50,208 nt of DNA from Rhodospirillales bacterium. GTDB lineage: Bacteria > Pseudomonadota > Alphaproteobacteria > Acetobacterales > Acetobacteraceae. The position numbers and the translations under genes were made by a program. The notes below the pieces were generated by a model. That model was not told where the DNA came from, made no database searches, and saw nothing but the letters and a program-made list of their open reading frames with translations. Below, one piece after another: positions 1 through 8,440 of this stretch; positions within the stretch are counted from its first letter, which is position 1; each line of letters begins with the position of its first letter. Location: contig JANYDF010000138.1 of NCBI GenBank assembly GCA_025359905.1, positions 1 to 50,208 of the forward strand, given 5' to 3'.

Positions 1-764
1 GCGCAGCCGCCGTCTTGGCGAGCGGCAATGTAAGATCAACGCGAAAGGTCGTGCCCTGGCCTGGCGTCGATTCAACGGCGATACTGCCGCCTATCAGCGC
101 CACCAGCCGCTTGCTGATGGCAAGCCCCAATCCGGAGCCGCCAAAGTGCCGGCTGATCGATGCATCGGCCTGGGCATATTTCATGGCTCATCGTTGCCAG
201 GAAGCCGGATTTCGCCAGATTGTCCGACCTGTCGCGCTCGGCGGCGGCTTGCAGCAGCTGGGCCGCGCGATGCAGCTCCAGCACCGAGGACACGCCCAAC
301 GCCAGATCCGCCAAGCGCTGTCGGCCGTCGGCATCCAGTGTACGCGGCTTGGTATCCAAGACGCACAGCGTGCCGAGCGGCAGGCCTTCAGGCGATACGA
401 TTGGCGCCCCGGCGTAGAACCGCAGGCCGAGCGCGCCGGTCACCAGGGGGTTGTCCGCGAAGCGCCGATCCTGCGTCGCATCTTCAATGACCATCACCTT
501 GGCCGGGTCGAGGATCGCGTAGGCGCAAAATGCCTGATCCCGTGGCGTCTCGGTGGCGTCCAGGCCGACACAGGCCTTGAACCACTGCCGGTTGGCGTCG
601 ATCAGGGAAATCAGTGCAATCGGCACATCGAGCGCCGATCGCGCTAAGCGCACGAACACATCGGCCCGGGGATCCGGCAAAGTATCGAGAATGTTATAAC
701 GCGCCAGCGCCGCGAGGCGCGCTGCTTCGTTGACAGGGCGTGGAGCTGGCGATATCGAACGATA
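1..764 (-). pseudogene. GAF-domain sensor histidine kinase, internally deleted and frameshifted (continues past the left edge)
   Basis: Two pieces of one kinase lie in different minus-strand frames. The first piece (about 764 down to 180) encodes a GAF domain of the type that opens with ARYNILDTLPD, followed by a coiled stretch and the start of a HisKA box, FLATMSHEI. The second piece (about 184 down to 1) begins at [15 protein letters not shown] and continues through the G2 box [13 protein letters not shown], the end of a HATPase_c domain. The phosphoacceptor helix pair and the N and G1 boxes between them are missing, and the join at about 178-184 shifts the frame. The 5' end is also odd: the conserved GAF lead-in is open only back to an in-frame TAG at 765-767 and has no ATG, with TTG at 678-680 as the only conventional alternative start. 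I infer a pseudogene produced by deletion; an assembly error is the other explanation. Confidence 0.75.
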
Positions 765-1179
765 CTAACACGCTCGTATGCCGTGAAAAGTGGAAATGGT
801 GTGTATTTTGTATTGAAACGTGAGCAATCTTCATTCGCGGCTCAGCGTGATGGCAGATCATACCAGCGATTGGTGTGAGGCGCCGTAGCGGGGGAATCGT
901 CAGCGATGCGCGGCTATATCGCATCGAAATACACGGTTTGGCAGGGAGTTAGGATGCATCTGCGGACTGAATTCCAGCGTCCGTCGCCGGCGAAACCCGC
1001 CAAACAGGCGCAAGTTGCGGCGGGGGTGTCCGCCCTGTGCGGCAGATCGGGGTAGTGCAACGCGTCCGCCTGCCGACTCTGCGGGGCGCTTCCCTGTTGC
1101 GAAGTGTTTGGCATCAGATCAGGCTTGTTTCGGAGGGACTGTCCTCCATGCGGCAAGGTAAGCGGAGAGCCATCAAATA
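765..1179. other. Intergenic region between divergent kinase genes
   Basis: About 415 bases with no coding signal that I recognise on either strand; short open frames here show no family motifs. It should hold the promoters of the broken kinase (minus) and the permease-kinase fusion (plus). A GGAGAG ribosome-binding site lies just before the ATG at 1180. I see no RNA gene. Confidence 0.5.
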
Positions 1180-4100
1180 ATGGTGAGGCCGGGCATGACG
1201 CTCGACAGCCACCGGCGCCCTGGCGGCGCTGCTCCCCATCCGCGTACCATCGGATGGCTCGGTACGACCGCGCTCGCAATGGGCGGCAGCAACCAAAGTC
1301 TGTTTTTGATCGGCGCATTGGTCGGCGGCCAAGGTGCCATCTCTGGCCAGGGCGGCGCGGCAATCCCGCTGCTGATTGTCGGATTGCTGCTGAGTTGGGC
1401 GGCGGCGCCGGGCTGGATCGAGCTTGTGCTTCTCTCGCCAAGCCGTGTTGGCGGCATCGCGGCGGCCTGCACGGCCGCATTCCGGCCATACAGCGAAATC
1501 CTGTCGGCGCTGGCTGGCGTTTGTTACTGGTGGGGCTGGGTGCCAACCTGTGGGGTCACTGCCATCTTTTCGGCGGCTGCCATTAACCAATGGGTGCTGC
1601 CGGGCGTGCCGCCAGTGCTGATCGCCTGCTGCATTGTGCTGCTGTTTACTGCAATCAACTTGGCCGGCATTGTTTGGGTCACCCGCGTTGCGCTGCCCGT
1701 TGCGTTTATTTCCGCAGTGCTCGCTTTTATTTCAATGCTGGCGCCAGTGGCCGCCGGCACGGCAGATTGGTCGCAGCTTGCCAATTTGAAGCTGGCAACG
1801 CCGTTCGGCGGCTGGTTTGGCCAGCTTACATCGTTGATGGCGGGGCTGTACCTGATCGGCTTCGGCGCTCCGGCGTTTGAAGCGGCAACGTGTCACGTGG
1901 CGGAAACCATCGACCCGCAACGCAACGTGCCCCGCGCGGTGTACGCCAGCGCCGGCATGGCGGCGGTGTATTTCGCGGGCCTTCCGGTCGTGTGGTATGC
2001 CGTACTTGGGGCGGACCCGCTGACACAAGATCTGAACATCGTGCTCGGCCCAACCTTCGCGCCCTTGTTCGGTGCGGCCGGCAAATCCTGTGCGCTCGGC
2101 TTCATGATGTTCAACATGTTCCACGGCACCATGCAGCCGCTGGCAGGTGCTGCCCGCACGCTGTCGCAATTGGCCGAGGATGGGTTGCTGCCGCGTGTGC
2201 TGGCGTTACGCACCGGGCGCGACGTCCCGTATGTTGCGACGTTCACGACGGCTGCTTTTGCCATTCTGTTCCTTGCCATCGGCGACCCGATCTGGCTTAT
2301 CGCGGCTGCCAATTTTACCTACCTGATCGGCATTTGCCTGCCGAGTATCGCGGTATGGCTGCTGCGGCGCGATGCGCCGGACTTGCCACGGCCGTACCGG
2401 GCGCCGCGCGGCACCATCGCGCTCGGGGTGCTCGCCGCCGCCGTCTGGGGCCTTTCGGCGCTGCTGGGGTTCGAGCAGTTCGGTTTGCCCACCGTCGTAT
2501 TCGGCCTGATCATGGCCTATTCTGGCGCGCTGCTGTATGCGTGGCGGCGGCTTGAAGAACCACGCCCCGATTCCGGCAGCCGCCCGCGTTTTGGCCTTCA
2601 TGTCAAACTCACTGGCGCCATGCTGCTGGTGCTCGTGCTTGACGCCACCGGCTATTTGATCGCGGTCAGCGAGATTCCCGGCGGCAACGGCGAACTGGTC
2701 GCCGCTCTGGAAGATATCTTCGTCGCCGTCGCCATCCTGACTGTCAGCGTCGGCATTGTGCTACCCGGCATGATCGCGCATTCCGCCGACCAGGTCAGCA
2801 GCGCCGCCCGCAGACTGACCGCTGGTACGGTGCGGGAATTTTCTGAGGCCATGGATGCGCTCGGCCGGGGCGATCTCGATAGTGCGCGCGTGACGGTGAA
2901 TATCGAGCCGGTCATCGTGCGGTCGCACGACGAGCTTGGCTTGCTCGCCGACAGTTTCAACACGCTGCAACAGCAGGTCAAACGCGCCGCCGCTGGGTTA
3001 GGCGGCGCGCGCGAGGGCCTTGCGGCAGCGCGCAACCAATTGACCAGCGCCAACACGGCATTGCGGGAGCGGATTAGCGAGCAAGAGCGGCTGACGGCGG
3101 AGCTTGTGCTGGCGCGCGACGCGGCGGAGGCCGGCCACCGCAGCAAGGCGGAATTCCTCGCGGTCATGAGTCATGAACTGCGCACGCCGCTGAATGGGGT
3201 GATCGGCACCGCCGGGTTGCTGCTCGACGGCAGCCTTGAGCCGGAAGCGCGGCGATATGCCGAGACGTTGCGCGAGGCTGCCGGCACCCTGTTGGAACTG
3301 ATTAACGACGTGCTGGATTTCTCCAAGCTCGATATGGGGAAACAGGAGTTCGAAGCGATAGAATTCCAGATCGATGCAGTGCTGTATGGCGCGCTCGAAT
3401 TGATGGCCGTCCGGGCGCACGCCAAAGGCCTGGAACTGGGCGGATTCGTCGATGCTGGCGTCCCTGCGGCGGCGATCGGCGACCCCGGGCGGTTGCGGCA
3501 GATATTGATGAACCTGCTGTCCAACGCGGTGAAATTCACCGAACGTGGCGCCGTGACAGTGGAGGTGCAGCGGCTTCCCGCCAACCAGGGCAGGCTGCTG
3601 TTGGAATTCGAGGTCCAAGACACCGGTATGGGCATTGCGCCGGACGCGATCGGTCTGTTGTTCCGTGAGTTCAGTCAGGTCGACAGTTCCATTTCGCGCC
3701 GGTTTGGCGGCAGCGGCCTGGGACTTGCCATCAGCCGCAAGCTGGTTGAAGGCATGGGCGGATCGATTTCCGTGAGCAGCGTACTCGGCACGGGCAGCAC
3801 GTTCCGCTTTACCGTGGATTTGCAAGAGGCCGCCGGCGCCAAGTCTGCTCAGGTCGCGCCACCACTCAATGGGCTGCCGGTGCTTGTGGTCGACCACAGG
3901 GAGGCGAACCTGCGGCTGCTCAGCCGTCAGATCGAAGAATGTGGTGCGCAGGTGACCACGGTGGTCTCAAGCACCATGGCGCGCCAAGCGCTGGCGGCGG
4001 CAGCGGCGGCAGGGAGCCCGTTCACAATCATGGTGATCAACCATGCAATGCCAGGGATCGATAGCGAGGCGCTGGCACGCGCTGTGCGCGCCGACCCCGC

Positions 4101-4749
4101 CCTGAGCAGCACGGAGCTTACCCTGGCGGCCTTCCCGTCATCCGGCGGCGCTGAGCGCGAGGCGCAATCGGCGCTCTTTGATTCGATCATCGCTAAACCG
4201 ATGCAGCCACGCCGGCTGGCTATGGCTCTTCAAGCCGGCCGGTCCAACAAAATTGCCGGCCAGAGCAGTTTCGAAAAGCCCTCAAATCCGCCAATCGCAA
4301 GGCAATCACCACGCCACGCGCTGCATATTCTGGTAGCCGAGGACAATGCGACCAATCAGATGGTGATCCGGGCCATGTTGCAGCGGCTTGGGCATCAAGT
4401 GGAAATTGTCAGCGACGGCGCTGCTGCGGTGGACGCGGTTCGCCACCAGCCATTCGATATTGTGCTGATGGATGTGATGATGCCGAACGTGGACGGCGTG
4501 GCGGCGACCCGGCTGATCCGCGATATGCCCGGCGCGCGCGGCGCGATCCGTATTTTGGGCCTGACCGCACACGCGGCGCCGGACGAACACGTCACCTTCC
4601 GTAACGCTGGCATGAACGCTGTGCTGACCAAACCGGTCACCGCGGCGGCGCTGGCGGCGGCCTTGGAGGATGTGACCGCGGACGGCGCGAGCCTGACGCC
4701 AACATCATTCCTCGATCACAAACCGGTAAGCGACCACAGCCCGGCTTGA
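1180..4749 (+). CDS. Amino-acid-permease-like membrane domain fused to a hybrid histidine kinase with two receiver domains
   Basis: A protein of 1189 residues. Residues about 20-460 are a many-helix membrane region resembling APC-superfamily amino acid permeases. After one or two more helices (about 475-535) comes a HAMP-like linker (about 540-610), a coiled coil, and a HisKA domain with MSHELRTPLNG and His665. A HATPase_c domain follows, with N box NLLSNAVKFT, G1 DTGMGIA and G2 GSGLGLAIS. The first receiver domain (about 905-1010) has Asn954 where the phospho-Asp is expected (INHAMPGID). The second (about 1045-1165) keeps Asp1098 in LMDVMMP and the late Lys in TKP. The layout recalls CbrA-type transporter-kinases, although those carry a sodium/solute symporter domain. 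I infer a sensor that couples solute binding or transport to phosphorelay. No partner response regulator is nearby. The 3' end overlaps the convergent tonB by 45 bases. Confidence 0.88.
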   Translation: MVRPGMTLDSHRRPGGAAPHPRTIGWLGTTALAMGGSNQSLFLIGALVGGQGAISGQGGAAIPLLIVGLLLSWAAAPGWIELVLLSPSRVGGIAAACTAAFRPYSEILSALAGVCYWWGWVPTCGVTAIFSAAAINQWVLPGVPPVLIACCIVLLFTAINLAGIVWVTRVALPVAFISAVLAFISMLAPVAAGTADWSQLANLKLATPFGGWFGQLTSLMAGLYLIGFGAPAFEAATCHVAETIDPQRNVPRAVYASAGMAAVYFAGLPVVWYAVLGADPLTQDLNIVLGPTFAPLFGAAGKSCALGFMMFNMFHGTMQPLAGAARTLSQLAEDGLLPRVLALRTGRDVPYVATFTTAAFAILFLAIGDPIWLIAAANFTYLIGICLPSIAVWLLRRDAPDLPRPYRAPRGTIALGVLAAAVWGLSALLGFEQFGLPTVVFGLIMAYSGALLYAWRRLEEPRPDSGSRPRFGLHVKLTGAMLLVLVLDATGYLIAVSEIPGGNGELVAALEDIFVAVAILTVSVGIVLPGMIAHSADQVSSAARRLTAGTVREFSEAMDALGRGDLDSARVTVNIEPVIVRSHDELGLLADSFNTLQQQVKRAAAGLGGAREGLAAARNQLTSANTALRERISEQERLTAELVLARDAAEAGHRSKAEFLAVMSHELRTPLNGVIGTAGLLLDGSLEPEARRYAETLREAAGTLLELINDVLDFSKLDMGKQEFEAIEFQIDAVLYGALELMAVRAHAKGLELGGFVDAGVPAAAIGDPGRLRQILMNLLSNAVKFTERGAVTVEVQRLPANQGRLLLEFEVQDTGMGIAPDAIGLLFREFSQVDSSISRRFGGSGLGLAISRKLVEGMGGSISVSSVLGTGSTFRFTVDLQEAAGAKSAQVAPPLNGLPVLVVDHREANLRLLSRQIEECGAQVTTVVSSTMARQALAAAAAAGSPFTIMVINHAMPGIDSEALARAVRADPALSSTELTLAAFPSSGGAEREAQSALFDSIIAKPMQPRRLAMALQAGRSNKIAGQSSFEKPSNPPIARQSPRHALHILVAEDNATNQMVIRAMLQRLGHQVEIVSDGAAAVDAVRHQPFDIVLMDVMMPNVDGVAATRLIRDMPGARGAIRILGLTAHAAPDEHVTFRNAGMNAVLTKPVTAAALAAALEDVTADGASLTPTSFLDHKPVSDHSPA

Positions 4750-5574
4750 GACCGGATTGCCATCGACCGTTGCTGGACGAAACTGGCACCGCAGCAACGC
4801 TTCGACGGCGGCTCGGTCGAGTATGCTGAAACTGCTCGTCGTGGCGACACTGACATCCGCCGCCGCGCCGTCGGGCCCCACGGTCACCTGCATCTCGACC
4901 CGCCCTTGCACGCCGGCCAGTTGCGCGGCGGGCGGGTATTTCGGTTGGCAGCCAGCCCCGGTCATCCCGCCCGGCAGCGTCGCTGCCACGGTGGAAGCGA
5001 CGTGCTGCGGCGCGGTGGAGGCAGGTGCAACCGCAGCCGGCGCAGGTGCAACCGGCGTGCTGGCGGCGCTGACTGGTTGCGATTTCAGGACGGGCGGTCT
5101 TGCCTGCGCCGGCTTTGGCGGTTCGCGCGCGCGCGTTGGCGCGGGCGCTTCAGCAGGCGCCGCAACGGGGGGCGGCGCGGGGCGTGCCGCAGTGGCCACG
5201 GGTGGAGGTGCTGCCATCGGCGCAGGCGGCGGCGGGACGGCAATGGGTTCGGCCGGCAAAGCTGCGGCAGGCGGCGGGGGTGGCGGGGGCATGGCGGGCG
5301 GCGGGGCGTCTGGAACGGCGGCGATTGGCGCCGGTGGCCGTGCTGGTTCAGCGGCGATGGCCGCAGCAATTTCGGGTGGCGCCGGAACAACGGCGTCGGA
5401 GATTGCCATTGGGGCTGGGTGTGGCGCAAAGACCAAGCCGACTCCGGGGGGGATCATAGGGGCTGGCGGCGTTTCTTGGCTTTGCCATGCCGCAGTCAGA
5501 CCTGCCAGCAGCACGATGTGCAGCAGCACCGCGAGTGCGGGCGGCAGCATTCGGCGCTGCTGGCGGGACACCAC
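4705..5574 (-). CDS. tonB: TonB energy-transducing protein
   Basis: Inner-membrane-anchored periplasmic protein that passes proton-motive force from ExbBD to outer-membrane receptors. Residues about 10-30 form one N-terminal membrane anchor. Residues about 35-200 are very rich in Pro and Ala, as expected for the periplasm-spanning rod. The C-terminal domain (about 205-289) starts GCQPKYPPAAQLAGVQGRVE and ends with the VAYRFVIEE strand, typical of TonB. The chosen start is a GTG at 5572-5574; an ATG eight codons in (5548-5550) is an alternative. It lies 71 bases downstream of the receptor gene on the same strand, so the two are probably co-transcribed and may form a dedicated pair. No exbB or exbD is in the window. 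Its last 45 bases overlap the end of the convergent kinase gene. Confidence 0.87.
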   Translation of the reverse strand: MVSRQQRRMLPPALAVLLHIVLLAGLTAAWQSQETPPAPMIPPGVGLVFAPHPAPMAISDAVVPAPPEIAAAIAAEPARPPAPIAAVPDAPPPAMPPPPPPPAAALPAEPIAVPPPPAPMAAPPPVATAARPAPPPVAAPAEAPAPTRAREPPKPAQARPPVLKSQPVSAASTPVAPAPAAVAPASTAPQHVASTVAATLPGGMTGAGCQPKYPPAAQLAGVQGRVEMQVTVGPDGAAADVSVATTSSFSILDRAAVEALLRCQFRPATVDGNPVSSRAVVAYRFVIEE

Positions 5575-5645
5575 CAGCAGCGCCTGACGGGCGATCCCGT
5601 CCGCGACGGACGGGCGGAGCGTCGCCGCCCCGAATGTGCGCGAGG

Positions 5646-7973
5646 TTAGAATGTCACCCGCACGCCGCCGTAGGCGGATACCGGGGCGGCCGGGCTGTAG
5701 ACGCGGTTGTTGGTGTAGCTCGGATCGATCAATCCGGCCGGTACGAAGGTGCCGAAGGTGGCGTAGCGCGTGTTGGTGACGTTGTTCACCAGGGCGAAAG
5801 CCTGAATGTGATCGGTGATCCGGTACGAGGTATTCAGGTTGGCGACGGCGTAGCCGCCCAGCTTCTTGTTTTTGTTGGAATCATCGCCGTACAGATATTG
5901 GCTGCTGGCGGCGATCACCGAGCCGCCGATGCTCCAGCGATCGGTCATATCGTAGCTGGCGATCAGATTGACCCGGTGAGGCGGCACGCCGGGCAGATGG
6001 TTGCCGCTGGTGACGTGGATCTGGCCGCTGGCATCGGCTGCCGGATTGTTCGGGCTGTTGAGGTCGAGCGGCGAGCGGTAGGTCGCGTCAGTGAAGGTAT
6101 AGCCGAGCGTGACGCGCATGCCGGGGGCCTTCCAGCTTACGTTGGCCTCAAAGCCCTGCCGCAAGGTGCGGCCAGCGTTGGTGTAGTAGCCGCCGGCGTT
6201 GGAATTGGCGGCCGAGACGAAGATTAGATCGTCGGTATTCTCGGTGTGGAACACGTCGGCTTCCCAGGTCAGCCGCCCGCCGGCCACGTCGCCCACACGT
6301 CCGCGCGTGCCGAGTTCGACCGTCCGGGCGATCACCTGCTTCAATGCCGGGTCCGAGATGAAGGCGTTCGGCAACTGGCACGGAATGTTCGGATCCGAGC
6401 ATTCCGATTCGTTCGGCGTCGGCGCGCGGTTAGCCTCGGAGTAGTTGGCGAACAGCGACAACTGCGGCAGCACCCGGTAAGTGAGGCCGGCGCCAGGGTT
6501 GAAGCGGTCGTAGCGGTGGCTGGCGTTCAGCGCCGTGGTGTAGCGGTCATGAATGGACACGCTCGCCGTGTTGAAGCGCCCGGACAGCGTCAGCGCCAGC
6601 GCATCGGTCAGTTCGAAGCGATCAGTGAAGAACGCGCCATAGTATTGCGCATAGCTGCGCAGGCTGACCGGGGCGAACGACAGGTCCGGCTGCACCAGTT
6701 CGTAGCTGGGGTTCAGGAACCAATGATTCGCCGTCAGTCCGCCAACAAATTGCGAACTATTGAAGCCGGTTTCACTGGCGTCGGCGCTCAGCCCAGCCAC
6801 GATCCGGTTGCGGTGGCCGAAAAGCTCCGACTGATGCGTGAGCTGGATCGACGATCCGAACGCAGTGCTGTCGATACCCTGCCGGGTCAGGCCGGAATAG
6901 CCATTGGCCCCGGCAATCGCCGACGGGATCGTGGCCCCGCCACGCGTGAACAGATTGTCATTGCCGCCCTCCTCGCACAACTGCGTGGCGTCGGCGTTGC
7001 ACGGCTCGAAGCCGAGCGTGTCGCCGTTGATGATGCGCTGGGACAGGTTGGCGACGTACAGCACGCCCTGCACCGACGTGGTGTCGGTGATGTCGTGATT
7101 GCCCGACAGATTTACGTTGAGATATTTGTTGCGTACCGTGTTCGGCGCGGTCGAGTTCGCGGTGCGGTCCACCGACAGCAGTTCCACCGGCGTGGCGCCG
7201 GGATTGCCAAGAATATTGCTGGCGGCGGTGATGCCGAGATGCAGTTCGGTCTTGTCGCTGCGCCAGCCGAAATCGGTATAAATTTGGCGCAAGTCCGAAC
7301 CGCTGGTCTTACGCCAGCCGCCGTCGTGAATGGCGTTGAGCGCCACATAGGCCGAGGTGTTCTGCGATTCGATGCCGTATTGCGCCATCGCCGCTGCCCG
7401 GCCGTACGAACCGCCGTAGCCGATCAGTTCGCCGCCGTGATAGGTGAAGCCGTTCTTGAGCTTGACCGCGACCGATCCGCCCAGCGCATTCAGGCCAAAC
7501 ACCGGGTTGCCGCCTTCGACATTGACCTGCGCGATGGCGTTGGCCGGGATCAAGTCCCAGTTCACCGTGTCGCCGAATGGCGCGTTGAAGCGCGCGCCGT
7601 TGACATACACCGCCAAGCCCTGGGTTTCGCCTTCGACCGGGCTGGCGCTAAAGCCGCGAAACAGCACGTCCGGCTGGAAGGGGTTGCCGGACAGATCGTT
7701 GAGGTGAACGCTTGGGATCGTGGCGTTCAGGGCGTCCGTCAGGTTCGGCACGCCAGTGCGCGCGATGTCCTGCGGGGTGACGACCTGCACCGGGGTAGAC
7801 ACGGCATCGCGGGCCACGCCTGCGCCGAGCAACGGCGTGCTGCTGATGACGTCGACATCCGGCAACCGCGCGGCCGGCGCAGCAGCGGTATCGGCCGCTG
7901 TCTGGCTGCGGGCGATCTGCGCTCCAGTGAGTGAGCATAAGGTGGCTGCCGTCAGCAGCAGTGTCTTGCGCAT
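5646..7973 (-). CDS. TonB-dependent outer-membrane receptor
   Basis: A 775-residue outer-membrane transporter. The start at 7973 gives a classic signal peptide (MRKTLLLTAATLCSLTGAQI) and has AAGGAA before it; an upstream extension to 8165 reads as low-complexity noise. A possible TonB box, DVDVISS, follows the signal. The plug domain (about residues 40-165) includes STPVQVVTPQDIARTGV, LFRGFSASP and GLNALGGSVAVKL. The rest is a 22-strand-type beta barrel ending in the usual aromatic, GGVRVTF. The barrel carries a TRYATFG motif near the end, common in this family. The substrate cannot be told from sequence; the tonB gene follows directly. Iron complexes, vitamins or oligosaccharides are all possible. 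Confidence 0.9.
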   Translation of the reverse strand: MRKTLLLTAATLCSLTGAQIARSQTAADTAAAPAARLPDVDVISSTPLLGAGVARDAVSTPVQVVTPQDIARTGVPNLTDALNATIPSVHLNDLSGNPFQPDVLFRGFSASPVEGETQGLAVYVNGARFNAPFGDTVNWDLIPANAIAQVNVEGGNPVFGLNALGGSVAVKLKNGFTYHGGELIGYGGSYGRAAAMAQYGIESQNTSAYVALNAIHDGGWRKTSGSDLRQIYTDFGWRSDKTELHLGITAASNILGNPGATPVELLSVDRTANSTAPNTVRNKYLNVNLSGNHDITDTTSVQGVLYVANLSQRIINGDTLGFEPCNADATQLCEEGGNDNLFTRGGATIPSAIAGANGYSGLTRQGIDSTAFGSSIQLTHQSELFGHRNRIVAGLSADASETGFNSSQFVGGLTANHWFLNPSYELVQPDLSFAPVSLRSYAQYYGAFFTDRFELTDALALTLSGRFNTASVSIHDRYTTALNASHRYDRFNPGAGLTYRVLPQLSLFANYSEANRAPTPNESECSDPNIPCQLPNAFISDPALKQVIARTVELGTRGRVGDVAGGRLTWEADVFHTENTDDLIFVSAANSNAGGYYTNAGRTLRQGFEANVSWKAPGMRVTLGYTFTDATYRSPLDLNSPNNPAADASGQIHVTSGNHLPGVPPHRVNLIASYDMTDRWSIGGSVIAASSQYLYGDDSNKNKKLGGYAVANLNTSYRITDHIQAFALVNNVTNTRYATFGTFVPAGLIDPSYTNNRVYSPAAPVSAYGGVRVTF

Positions 7974-8440
7974 TTGCGATTCCTTCGAGAGCGCGCCGCA
8001 CAAACGGCCGGCGTGCCGAAATTTTGGAACTGAAGTTTCAGCAGCTTGACCGCAGACAGCGCGGGGACATGCGAGACGCTGACCGCAGCGCTGGCCAAGC
8101 CGCGCGCGGCGGCCGCATGGCTGGCCCAGCTTGCTGGGCGCATTGCATTTGCTCTGCCACGCCACGCCGACCGTTCCGCACGCAATTCACCCAATCCAAT
8201 CAGCAAGCAGCGAAGCTCCCAGGCCGTCTGACGTTCCAGACCGCGGCGCAACATGGCGGAGAACAGTGACAGTAGAATGACAGGTCCTTGATGATTTGCC
8301 GCTATCGCACGCGCAATCTCAACAACTTCATCAAATTACCATGCTCCGTCTGCCTCTGAGGCAGTATGAACGTCGGCCCTGCACAGTTCTGAGGTCGTGC
8401 CATAACGCTGTCCTACTCACGCTCCACGGCCCCGCTTCTC
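7974..8440. other. Intergenic region between the receptor and TPR-sulfotransferase genes
   Basis: Roughly 465 bases between divergent genes. Short open frames here have no recognisable motifs. The receptor promoter must lie within it. I looked for a Fur-box-like palindrome and a riboswitch-like structure and saw neither clearly. Confidence 0.45.

Noticed and set aside
694-924. 76-codon minus frame upstream of the broken kinase
   Set aside because: It has no motif, and the GAF-domain lead-in reads in a different frame across the same bases.
4757-5587. Long glycine- and alanine-rich open frame on the plus strand over tonB
   Set aside because: It is the complement of the proline-rich TonB rod; the minus frame has a clear anchor and TonB C-terminal domain.
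6246-7934. 562-codon open frame opposite the TonB-dependent receptor
   Set aside because: It is a GC-driven shadow frame with no family motif; the receptor on the minus strand has a signal, plug and barrel.
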